A DNA stretch of 64,000 nucleotides, from contig BTPG01000006.1 in assembly GCA_036245525.1 (NCBI GenBank), positions 97,314,553 through 97,378,552 of the forward strand, written 5' to 3'. The first letter of the stretch is position 1. The number at the start of each line of letters is the position of its first letter. Under the pieces are notes generated by a model, which was given only the letters and a program-made list of their open reading frames with translations, was not told the DNA's origin and ran no database searches. Position numbers and translations under genes: made by a program. This DNA is from Semisulcospira habei (Eukaryota; Mollusca; Gastropoda; Semisulcospiridae). Positions 1 through 9,758 of the stretch are shown here, in pieces.

Positions 1-1004
1 TGCGCCATTACTTTGGCTATTGGCACATCGCCAGAGATGTCGATACACACACACACACAAACACAGCAGCACACATGAATTGTACAAACACATGTATACA
101 CACACATAGTCGTCACACACCGATTACATATTGAGAGAGGACGTGCCATTACCCAACATAGATCTGTCAACATTCTTCCTCTTTCCTGAGCACCAATCAG
201 AACAAGTAAAACACCAGTATACCAGTGAAATGAAGTTTTCTTACTGCCAATAAACATTGTTTGGAATTCAGAAGCAGGTCAAAATTGCACCTGTTTCCAT
301 GAAAACAATTGGACTAAAAACCTGGACAAACATGCCATATCACATTTGTCAAAGCTTTTTCAGTCCATTCCACCAAAACACATGCAATTTTTACCTTTTC
401 ATGATTTCCAGAAATTGTGAATCTACTCTCCATCTGTGACACCCCTCCCCTCCCCCCCCCCCCCAAATCTGTCAAGTGAGGGGGGAAAAAAGTTCTAAAT
501 GGGAGCAAGCAAAAGGCATAGACTGTCATGAGCTCCTGCAGGCTGGAAGGTCCAATGAGGATTTATGCCTACTGATGTTGAGTAGAGCTTGCATTAAATT
601 TAAAATGAAATTAACCATTCACTGATAAGGTTATATAGGGACTCAACAAAATGCTGCCCACAAAATTTCTGTTCATAAAAGTCATCTCATGTAAGAAAAC
701 TCCACTGCACATAGTTTTAGTTTTGGGTTGCACAATTCAACAGAAATGTACTCATTTTTTAAAAAAAAAGTGCAATCATACTTGTATACAAAATACATTC
801 TATCTACCTAGGCACTACTGATATTCTGTTTGTAAAACGCTCACATCTCTCAAGCACTTTAGGTCTTCCATTCACCACATCATGGTGAGATATTTGGTAC
901 AGCAAGTCATTGTATTCGCATCTAGGTCTATGCAAGTATTAACGGCACAAAACAGACTGCCAGCATCATTAATTTACCTTCCTGTGCATGCAGCCATCGG
1001 TACT
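1..1004. other. non-coding 3' flank of the BCL9 gene
   Basis: I see no gene here. There is a short CA run near 45-60, a C-rich run at about 451-463, and a weak relative of the TTAACC MITE family around 500-620 (gagctcctgcagg-type core). Short open frames have no recognisable protein content. Confidence 0.6.
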
Positions 1005-1937
1005 GTTAACCCTTTGGCTGTCAGTTGACCATCAGTACTGTTAACCCTTTGGCTGTCAGATGACCATCAGTACTGTTAACCCTTTGGCTGTCAGTTGACC
1101 ATCAGTAGTGTTAACCCTTCGGCTGTCTGCTGTCAGTACTGTTAACCCTTTGGCTGTCTGCTGACTGTCGGTACTGTTAACCCTTCGGCTGTCTGCTGAC
1201 GGTCGGTACTGTTAACCCTTTGGCTGTCTGCTGTCGGTACTGTTAACCCTTTGGCTGTCTGCTGACTGTCGGTACTGTTAACCCTTTGGCTGTCTGCTGA
1301 CTGTCGGTACTGTTAACCCTTCGGCTGTCTGCTGACGGTCGGTACTGTTAACCCTTTGGCTGTCTGCTGTCGGTACTGTTAACCCTTTGGCTGTCTGCTG
1401 TCGGTACTGTTAACCCTTTGGCTGTCTGCTGTCGGTACTGTTAACCCTTTGGCTGTCTGCTGACTGTCGGTACTGTTAACCCTTCGGCTGTCTGCTGACG
1501 GTCGGTACTGTTAACCCTTTGGCTGTCTGCTGACGGTCGGTACTGTTAACCCTTTGGCTGTCTGCTGTCGGTACTGTTAACCCTTTGGCTGTCTGCTGAC
1601 GGTCGGTACTGTTAACCCTTTGGCTGTCTGCTGTCGGTACTGTTAACCCTTCGGCTGTCTGCTGACGGTCGGTACTGTTAACCCTTTGGCTGTCTGCTGT
1701 CGGTACTGTTAACCCTTTGGCTGTCTGCTGACTGTCAGTACTGTTAACCCTTCGGCTGTCTGCTGACTGTCGGTACTGTTAACCCTTTGGCTGTCTGCTG
1801 ACTGTCGGTACTGTTAACCCTTCGGCTGTCAGTTGACCGTCGGTACTGTTAACCCTTTGGCTGTCAGTTGACCATCGGTACTGTTAACCCTTCGGCTGTC
1901 TGCTGACTGTCGGTACTGTTAACCCTTTGGTTGTCTG
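1005..1937. repeat. minisatellite, about 28 units of 31-36 bp
   Basis: The motif gttaaccctt(t/c)ggctgtc recurs about 28 times by my count. It is joined by spacers ending in cggtact, giving two unit lengths (about 31 and about 36 bp, differing by an inserted tgac/gggt-type pentamer). The two lengths and the t/c variant are interspersed rather than blocked. The array runs directly into the palindrome at 1918-2010, and its core equals the left arm of that palindrome. No coding role is apparent. Confidence 0.95.
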
Positions 1938-2010
1938 TAGTGGGTTTTATCGTGGTTATTCCTCAGGAATCACTGTGATAAAAACTGCTACCCACAGCCA
2001 AAGGGTTAAC
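1918..2010. repeat. palindromic MITE with TTAA ends (CCCTTTGG family)
   Basis: A 93-bp near-perfect hairpin. The left arm starts gttaaccctttggttgt and the right arm ends acagccaaagggttaac, with inner paired blocks (gtag/ctac, ttttatc/gataaaa, attcc/ggaat) around a tiny loop. TTAA at both ends and a CCC-starting terminal repeat resemble piggyBac-type non-autonomous elements; that class assignment is inference. It is the last member of the adjoining array. Confidence 0.8.
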
Positions 2011-4521
2011 AATACAAGTGGTTTCATGCCCAAAGGGGTTATAATACATTAAACAAAAATAAAACGATGATGATGATGCAGCGTTGGTAAAAAATAAAAT
2101 GCAGCCGGAACTGAGAAGTTACGCACACACAAGCAGCAGAGGGGGATATTTTTTTAGCAGCAAAAAATGCACGGCAAATGTGGCACACAAACTATAGCAA
2201 GTGCAGCACAAATTCCCAGCGTGTGTAAAAGAAAGCATGGCATAACTTAGTTTTGCAACCAGTCTGCCACACACTCTGCCACAAATGTGATACACTTTTA
2301 CACTAGCATGAGTGTTCCAGACAAACAGTGAGAGTGTGACACATTTCACCGCAAGTGTGGCACTGTACATAGCGTTCTTTCACTTGAGGTGTGGCCAGAG
2401 GCACACTTTCATACAAAAATGTATAAACAGAGTCAATTTGAAACTGCCAGTTTACATACAATGCACGTGTGACATTTGTCTTAAACGAATAGTGGCACAC
2501 TTTAACCACACAAGTGGCACATTTTACACCTACACACAAGTGTGGTAAATGTCAACACATGTGCGGTGCACTGTCACGCAGCACAAATGCAGCAAACTCA
2601 CATTAACTTTAAGTACATGACCTTCATCGCTATTTGTTTGATGGTCTGTGACTTTTGGCCGTAAAGTCAAAAATCACAGACCAGCACGTTTATTTCGTTA
2701 CATGTGGTGATGTGGCACACTTGACACTTCTCCGAAAGTGTGACACAAATATAAAATGATGATCTACCAACAGTGCGGATGCTGATGAGATGAGCAATGG
2801 CTATGCTGTCACACAGCATCTGTCGTAAAGGTGCGAGATGTAAGTCCGGGTCATCTAGATATCACAGGGCAGTGTTCTGAGGCAGCAGAGAAACTGGCAC
2901 AAGGGAGGGAGGGTCTGAGGATCTTTCGCTGTGCCCAGCACATCACTGAGATAGATCAACCCCCTTATTCATGCAGCCACTGGCACTGTATATACAGTAA
3001 CAGTGGCTGCAACCTCAAGGGGAATAAATTAGATCTGTGGTTTTTGGCTTCTGATCGGATGCTTTCATTCTTCAGTCCTAACATTTCAATCGAAAATGTA
3101 CACACATTAACACTAGTCTGGCCTACTGCTTACAGTTATCCGTTCAGGTGCAATATTCTTCTTGGACAATACTCACAACTATGCATTTGGATTTAGCATA
3201 CATGTCATGACATACCATAAGCGTGGTTGCTCGAGATTATTGAGCAAATCCACATTGTGTTTAGACTGAAGTTGAATACAAAGTTGTATGCAACAGGGAT
3301 TTTTCAATGCTGAACAAGCCGACAGGTTCTCGTCTGTGTACTTGCACCTGCTCAACTGTTAACATGGGTGTATACCGGGTAATGCTAAACCCTTTGGCTG
3401 CTGGTAACACTTTTTGCTGAGGTGATTCAAATCACCCCAATGAAAAGTGCTACTGGCAGCCAAAGGGTTAAGAGAATGTGCTGTAATTTTCAATCACAGT
3501 CTTTCATACACTGTTACATTCACCATTCATAAACAAATGTCAAGGTTACTAGTTGCTCATTCTGTAATGTGTTTCTATGAACTTTCAATGGAAAAAAAAA
3601 ACACATCCTAAAAATAACCCCCATGTGTTTGCAGTCACCAGTGTTGTGGCCTACAAGCACTACATTGGGTGTTAAGCAATATTGGGTTGAATGGGGCAAA
3701 AATTCAAGACTATAACAAATTCATTGTAAAGATGACATCTTCAGACGAAGTCATACACCATCATCCGTCTACGCATTTTTTCACAATCAAATTTGCAGCA
3801 GTTCGATGTATGGGTAAAATCAGCACATTTCAGCTGTCATGTATTCACTCAAACGGTACTCTTCTCAAAATCAGCCTATTTCAACTTTCACTCGAAGATA
3901 CATCTCTCAAAAATTCAGCGAGTTTCACTCAAAAGGTACACTGCTCACTACTAATAGGGCACTTCACAACACAATCAAAACTTCCATGTAGTAAAAAAAA
4001 GACTGTCAATGCAGGTACTCTCTTTGTGTGTGTGCATCCACAGCCCTCCCCTTGGCCTGTGTTTCCTCAATCAGTGCTAACAGTAACACATCATAGAGAG
4101 AGAAAAACTGATCATGGTAGTTGAAGGACAGTGCCTGATCCGCATGGCACTACAGGTGCAAGCGGATCAGGCACTACCCTTGAACTACCATGTTCAGTCT
4201 GTTTCCTGCAACTGTTACACAGTTAAGTGTTCAATGTTCAGGTCTCCTCCATTAGAGAAATGTAGAATTTAAGCATTATGAGGTAACACTTGTAACCACA
4301 AGATTCTTGTAACAGAGCTGTTGCCTTATAACCATATCTTTCCGCTTAGCAACCACAAGATTTTTTTGTTGCTAAGTGACAAACACTCAGCAATCCCAAC
4401 ATTCTGTCAAGCGGTAACCACAAGCCTGTTTTCACAAAGCTCTCACATGGTAACCACAATATTTCTTTTCGTAAAGCTGTCACACAAAATCCACAAGCAC
4501 ATCACATCATTTCAGTGTGCC
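2011..4521. other. non-coding region downstream of BCL9, likely including the 3' UTR
   Basis: Apart from small hairpins I see no gene. From about 2110 to 2760 the sequence is a degenerate repeat rich in gtgtggcac/aagtgtggca. The BCL9 stop codon is at 4522, so the mature 3' UTR must lie here. No polyadenylation signal is convincing; an AATAAA on the minus strand near 2688-2693 is one candidate. Palindromic MITE relatives lie at 2956-3027 (ccccttattcatgcagcc arms), 3386-3470 (ccctttggctg arms) and 4105-4210 (ggtagttgaagg ... cccttgaactacc arms). Confidence 0.6.
3386..3470. repeat. palindromic MITE, CCCTTTGGCTG arms
   Basis: The arms taaaccctttggctgctgg and gcagccaaagggttaa pair around inner blocks cactttt/aaaagtg and ggtgatt/aatcacc. 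It has the same terminal sequence as the 1-2 kb array but a different core. Confidence 0.8.
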
Positions 4522-5940
4522 CTATGTGGGCGGCATCATGCCCATATATGGCTGTCCGGATCCAGGTGGCCCTCCCCCCATCATGTGCATGGGTGACATT
4601 TGTCGAGAGCGTCCATGTGAGTACAGCTGCTGCTGGAACTGCTGAAATTGTGGCGAGTAAGTGCTGCTGCCAGGCCCTGGCCCTGGACCGGGCCCTGCCT
4701 GCATCGACATTCGCATAGACCCCGGTCCGCCCGGCATGCGTGACATACTGCCGTGAGACACCGGCATGCCGCCCATTGAATGTCCTGGGGGTCCTGTCGG
4801 AGGTCCTGACATGCCCTGGCTCATCATCATGGACTGTCCATTAGACATGTAGCCAGAGGGTCCCCCGCTGGGGTAGGGACCGGAAGTGGGTCCACCTGGC
4901 CCCATCATAGAGGACATGGGAGACATGGGGTCCATAGATCCCCCGGGGCCGAGTGCGGACATCTGGCGCATGGCACTAGGGGAGGGTCCCATCATCATGG
5001 GGTCCATCGGGCTCCCCATCCCCATGTCCATACCCCGCATCCCCCCATCCATCCCCATCGGTGGACTACCCATGGCACTGGGTGGCACCGGACCCCCAGG
5101 GCCCATAGTCATGCCCGGGTGCATGCCCTGACCCATGGGGCCCATGGGCCCGTAGTCCTGAGGCCCTGGGTGGCCACCACCTCGCATCATCATGGCCTGC
5201 TGCATCTCGATGGTCTGTTGTGGCGTGAACTCCGACATGGGGCCATTGGGACCCACACCGCTGCCCGGGTGTCGCATAGCATGGTTGGGTGAGCTGGGGA
5301 AGTACTGCAGGGTAGATGAGGGGTTCTTCATGTCCATGGGGGAGCTGTAGCGTGGCATAAAGTCCATCTCAGTCGCCATGCGCTTGCTGGGGGGAGCTCC
5401 TCCGGGGGGCATTCCCGGTTGTGGTTGTTGAGTGGGTGGGGGGTTGGCAGGCAAGTACTGGATGGTGTTGGGGGCTTTGGGCTGGATCTGCACATTGGCA
5501 TTACCCACAGAGCTAGGTGGGAAGGGTGGTGATGACAGTCTGTTGCCTCCTGGGCCCATGGACCCACCCTGATGCATGCCTGTGCTCATGGAGGGGTGTG
5601 GGATGGGGTGGGGGGTGGAGTATGGTGGTGACTTGACCTGTGACGTGGAAGACATGCCGGGGGCCATCGAGGACATGGGGGTGCTGTTGGCTGGCATGGA
5701 CATGTGCTGTGACTGTGACATACCCATGGACACACCCGGCATCCCGCCTGGCCCACCCCCCATCATCATGGCCTGCTGCTGCTGGTGCATGTGATGACTC
5801 ATGGGGTGAGGGGGTATGCCACCCACACCCATGCCCATCCCGGCGTTGGCCGTGGAGGCACTGGTCATACCCCCACCCGGCATCATGTTGCCCCCACCCG
5901 CCATGCTCATGTGCGGGGACTCAACTGTCATCTGTTGGAC
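4522..5940 (-). CDS. BCL9: BCL9 coding exon 7 (terminal, C-terminal region)
   Basis: This exon encodes residues about 969-1440 and ends in TAG at 4524-4522. The acceptor gtgtgtgcag lies just before 5940, phase 0. The protein is extremely rich in Met, Gly, Pro and Ser. Two segments stand out as non-repetitive: NTIQYLPANPPPTQ and STLQYFPSSPNHAMRHPG. The second resembles the C-terminal homology segment I associate with BCL9 proteins; that is family knowledge, not proven here. The frame is open without interruption for 472 codons. The antisense strand also has open frames, which follow from the biased composition and are not genes. It continues from exon 6 across a 13.6-kb intron. Confidence 0.9.
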   Translation of the reverse strand, partial: VQQMTVESPHMSMAGGGNMMPGGGMTSASTANAGMGMGVGGIPPHPMSHHMHQQQQAMMMGGGPGGMPGVSMGMSQSQHMSMPANSTPMSSMAPGMSSTSQVKSPPYSTPHPIPHPSMSTGMHQGGSMGPGGNRLSSPPFPPSSVGNANVQIQPKAPNTIQYLPANPPPTQQPQPGMPPGGAPPSKRMATEMDFMPRYSSPMDMKNPSSTLQYFPSSPNHAMRHPGSGVGPNGPMSEFTPQQTIEMQQAMMMRGGGHPGPQDYGPMGPMGQGMHPGMTMGPGGPVPPSAMGSPPMGMDGGMRGMDMGMGSPMDPMMMGPSPSAMRQMSALGPGGSMDPMSPMSSMMGPGGPTSGPYPSGGPSGYMSNGQSMMMSQGMSGPPTGPPGHSMGGMPVSHGSMSRMPGGPGSMRMSMQAGPGPGPGPGSSTYSPQFQQFQQQLYSHGRSRQMSPMHMMGGGPPGSGQPYMGMMPPT

Positions 5941-6024
5941 CTGCACACACATAAAAACACACGTCAGATCACCACATCAACAACACGTGAAGAAATCACA
6001 CAAACTGCATTATTCCACTCAATC

Positions 6025-6218
6025 TTAACCCATTCACTGCAAAGAAAAACTGCAAGAGGTGTAGATCTTCATGAGCCCCCACAGTTGCAGAGGTTCATGA
6101 GGATCTATGCTTCATACTGAAACCACTTTGTATCTATGTCCAATGTCCAGTTCTTTGCCACTGAGTAAATGAAAATTTCTGAAACACTGTCAGTGTCCAA
6201 TATCAGTGTAGGGGTTAA
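6025..6218. repeat. TTAACCC-ended MITE
   Basis: Left end ttaacccattcactgc, right end cagtgtaggggttaa (reverse complement ttaacccctacactg). The core carries gatcttcatgag...ggttcatgaggatc, a smaller inverted repeat. It abuts and shares TTAA with the next hairpin. It is related to the element at 55190-55405. Confidence 0.7.
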
Positions 6219-6284
6219 CCCCTTGTGAATGCAGCCAGCGAATGCTGTTTACTGTATCGGTCGCTGCAACCAGAAGGGGGTTAA
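6215..6284. repeat. palindromic MITE, CCCCTTGTGAATGCAGCC arms
   Basis: Left arm ttaaccccttgtgaatgcag and right arm cagaagggggttaa pair, with an inner gcagcc.../...gctgc block. It belongs to the same subfamily as 2956-3027, 52753-52821 and a degenerate copy at about 57932-57999. Confidence 0.7.
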
Positions 6285-6326
6285 ATAAAGTTTTGGTAAC
6301 CATACAGGCTCCACATAAAATGGTAG

Positions 6327-6402
6327 TTAACCTTTTGCGTGTCGGTAGCAGTTTTAGTCATATCGCGTGACTAAAACCGCTACGGACACGCAAAGGGATA
6401 AT
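6327..6402. repeat. palindromic MITE, TTAACCTTTTGCGTGTC arms
   Basis: A 76-bp hairpin: ttaaccttttgcgtgtcgg pairs with tacggacacgcaaaggg, inner block tagcagttttagtca with tgactaaaaccgcta. The right-hand TTAA is mutated to gata. Confidence 0.75.
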
Positions 6403-7061
6403 CAGGCAGAGGACTTCAGCAGCCATGACCCATCCATCTCCCACCCATGTTTGGCAAAGAAACAGCAGGTGCCAAGCTGTTCTGGTCTGAGCTATCATGA
6501 ATGATCAATCTGCTGTTGTATTGCTGAAGGTTTATTTATTTATTCGAGACGTGGATATCAAGCATAAGCCGTGTATCCGTAGGCGGCACATCTCAAATGA
6601 GTTAAAGCACGCTGTATATAATAATGAATTTTCAGGCTTTCTGTTAGGATTTTAAATTATCCACCATCGGGATGGACAGCATGACAAAAAATCTTTCCTA
6701 GGCGATCTACAGCCCATCACATACTTTAAATGCTGCTGGGAAAAGTACACCAGTACTGATGGCAAAGCTACACATGTACAATGAGAGTACATGGGGACTG
6801 TGGTGGGGCGAGGTGTTTCCTTAGGTAACAACTGCGGCAATGCTCACAACTGGATACTTCTATTTTTTTCACAAGATTCATCTGTCCCGGTGACAGAGAA
6901 TTTTCTATTAACAGAAAGCCTGTACATGGGAAAACCTGATGTTCAGTTAACTCAACCTTCATCTTCCTGCCACATAGCAAAAAGAGCCACAGCAGCAACT
7001 ACATCATTTGGACATTCGCAATGAAGAGTTTTGTCCCCTTGGAAAGATGGAGGGTTGGGGA

Positions 7062-7817
7062 TGTACAGGCCACGGAACACAGTGCCATTTCCGTACTGTC
7101 CAGTCTCTTAGCCTTCGTGAGTCCCAGTCATCCCCTAATATTTCAATCCCCTAAAAATCACAATCGCCTACCAGCTGCACATTTGCCACACACAAAATAC
7201 AAAAAAAACAACAGCACATTGACCGTCTTATTTCTTGGCTATTAACCCGATTCCATACCAACCCCACACCCAAGCACAGCTGAAATCAGCGTACCCCTCA
7301 AATCACTATGTCAACGGCAACTCAACATAGGCCCACAATTGTCCACTGGATAAGCTCAGGATGCATGGGTGAAACAGCCAAATTTTTGAAAAACTGAAAG
7401 GGGGTCCAGGGGCGTGGCCCCTGGTGGGGTGCAGGGGCAACGCCCCGCGGCGCTGAAGAAAATGTCACCTTGCCACATTTAACTGTCTTCAACATCATAA
7501 CTATTGTCAACGTTTTGCCTGCTACGCCACTGTCATCAGTATTGCAACACAGAAAAAAACTTTTTTTTTTTCCTCAAAACGGAAGTTCCGTCTACAGCTT
7601 TTTTTCAAAAACGGATTCCGTTCTAAAACGGAAAAAGTTTCACCCATGCAGGATGGTATGAAACATGTCTCCTCTTATCTAACCAGAAATTTCCAGCTAA
7701 TTCCAACATTCAGCCCTACTACAAATTTTCAAACAAGGCAAAAAGTTATTTTAAAAAACACCGGTCCTCTTACTGCCTGAAATGCCCAATTTGAATATGT
7801 AACATGGCCTGTCAGAG
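7062..7817. repeat. segmental duplication unit A
   Basis: From caggccacggaacacagtgc to about atgtaacatggcctgt, this stretch is repeated 2.3 kb further on (9376-9536 continuing at 18858-19155) with only scattered differences. Unit A contains a 287-bp insertion that unit B lacks. Unit B is instead split by I-element copy 1. No coding content is recognised. Confidence 0.85.
7363..7649. mobile_element. non-autonomous DNA element with 13-bp inverted repeats
   Basis: Begins gcatgggtgaaac and ends gtttcacccatgc. It is absent from the paralogous unit B, which defines it as an insertion. It contains the GC-rich block gggggtccaggggcgtggcc...gcaacgccccgcggcg and two aaaacggaa...ttccgt inverted motifs. 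It is flanked by aggat on each side as a possible target duplication. Superfamily is not assigned. Confidence 0.75.
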
Positions 7818-9375
7818 AAACTGTCCCACCTGAACACCATTCAATCTGCCATCAGTGCAATCTTTAGACACCAGCTAAGTCAAACCCAAAGTGACACCAT
7901 TGAATGTTGCTGCACCCTTATCTTATGGCCCATTATGTGAAGCGCGTTGTTGTGGCGTTCACTATGCTGTTGATGTTTTGGATAATGCATATCTGATGCC
8001 ACGAAAAACAGACTAGATATGGTCAGAATGCCTCCAAAATTGGCATGTACATCAAGTAATATATCTGATTTTCAGAAATGCTGCATTTGAGACACAGGCA
8101 CATGAAAGTTTTTTTTTCATATTTTTCTATTACCCACCCCCTACTTTTTCTGTTTTTCCAAGTTAACACACACATGCAATACAGTCAAACTGACTTCTGG
8201 TGGGCTGGACAACTGAAAAAAGTTACCATGACACTGACATTGATGAAAAATGAGCTTTCAGACCCAAGGCCATATCCTTGTGTATCTCAGGGCAGCCAAA
8301 AAGACAACACCCAGGCATCCTCATTGACCCTGTTGTCTGGTGACAAGAAGCAGGAAGAGGCCATGCCCTATATGCTGCTTGCAATCTTTTCCTCAGGCAA
8401 AAGGGGTCATGAAACATCTCTGCAATTTAAACATTAAGTCTACTGAGCTAACCCACAGACAAAAGACTACACAAAACAGCCAAAACTATGCTACGCGGGA
8501 CACACCGCATACCCAAACAAGTGTCTGGAGTGCTTATTTAGGAGATAGCAGAGAAAAATGGTTATGTACAGTTCATTTTTATATAAAACACACTTGTCAG
8601 AGTCTCAAAACACCTCAACTCATGTTGCAAATGCAGCAGGCATGTGTGTGCCAAACCTGTGAACACTCCTGTAAAAGCCAGTACTAGTGGCCGCAACTGC
8701 TGGTCCCATAACAATGCACTCAAATGAGCTTTACTCAGTGTAAAAGTGCTTGTGTTTGGCTCAGAATAGACACCAGAGACATCCCTCATGACAATTACAG
8801 CAGAATGACACCTCAGATGCAGCCAGTGTAGCTGGATCATGCAAAGTAACACTTCTGCATGTCACATTATTTTGGCAGCTTATTTCACTCTGAGGTCAGC
8901 TGTCTGATGAAATGTACATGCTGACACTGTTTAATTGTAGTTTTCATCTTAACCTTTGACCTTAACACACCCCCCCCCCCACCTCCAACCCAACCCCCCA
9001 CACCACCCTAACCCACCCACCCCAAAACTTCAATAACTGAAGAGTGCATTTTTTTAAAACGCATTTATCAAACTGAACGCCCCAAACCCCACCCCTTTCA
9101 AGGTCAAGGTCACAGCTCAAGGTCGAAGGTCAGACTCATGACTACCTGTAAGACAAAAAAATAAATGAACAAACACACTAAACATAGCTCAGAGTTCAGG
9201 TAAACAGGGTGTTGCGATGCAAAACATGCAAAAACGCCTATAAAACTGCACACGCAGCGATTTGTTTTGCAAAATTTCAAATTCTCAGTTTTCCAACTGC
9301 AAAAGTCCAAACTCAAATGATATGGTTACATTAAACCAGTTTCTGGTCTGTTGCATATGGCATGTGGTGCCTCTG
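7818..9375. other. non-coding intron sequence
   Basis: No gene is recognised. A C-rich simple stretch lies at about 8969-9022. At 9097-9135 there is a cluster of nuclear-receptor half-sites (tcaaggtcaaggtca, ctcaaggtcgaaggtca). Confidence 0.5.
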
Positions 9376-9536
9376 ACAGGCCACGGAACACAGTGCCGTT
9401 TCCGTACTGTCCAGTCTCTTAGCCTTAGTCAGTCCCAGTCATCCCCTAATATTTCAATCCCCTAAAAAACACTACCGCCTACCAGCTGCACATTTGCCAT
9501 GCACAAAATACAAAAAAAAAAAACCCAGCACATTGA
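9376..9536. repeat. segmental duplication unit B, left part
   Basis: Matches unit A from caggccacggaacacagtgc to the A-rich run before cagcacattga. The last 13 bases, cccagcacattga (9524-9536), are the left target-site duplication of I-element copy 1. The unit resumes at 18858. Confidence 0.85.
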
Positions 9537-9758
9537 GTTAGTTAGTTATTTGGGTTTAACGCCGAGCAGGCAACTAAGGCCATCTCACGGCGGGAAGGGT
9601 AAAAATCTGGTCAGCCAGACTAAAAGAAAGGTCTTAAGACATGATGTAAATATACCTTAAAAATATGTCAGGCTAAAATGTCGCACAGGTCTTTAAAGAA
9701 AACGTCGGAAGACTCTCAAAAAGGTCAAAATAATAGAAACATCATTATCTATAAACGC

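Noticed and set aside
1005..1937. CRISPR array
   Set aside because: Spacers are nearly identical to one another and the context is eukaryotic; it is a minisatellite.
3669..4124. 151-codon open frame in the BCL9 3' flank
   Set aside because: No recognisable motif, low-complexity codons and a MITE hairpin at its end; not supported as a gene.
4886..6028. Plus-strand open frames opposite BCL9 exon 7 and likewise opposite exon 5 (20047-20658, 21541-21960)
   Set aside because: They mirror Met/Gly/Pro-rich codons on the other strand; no independent motifs, starts or splice context.
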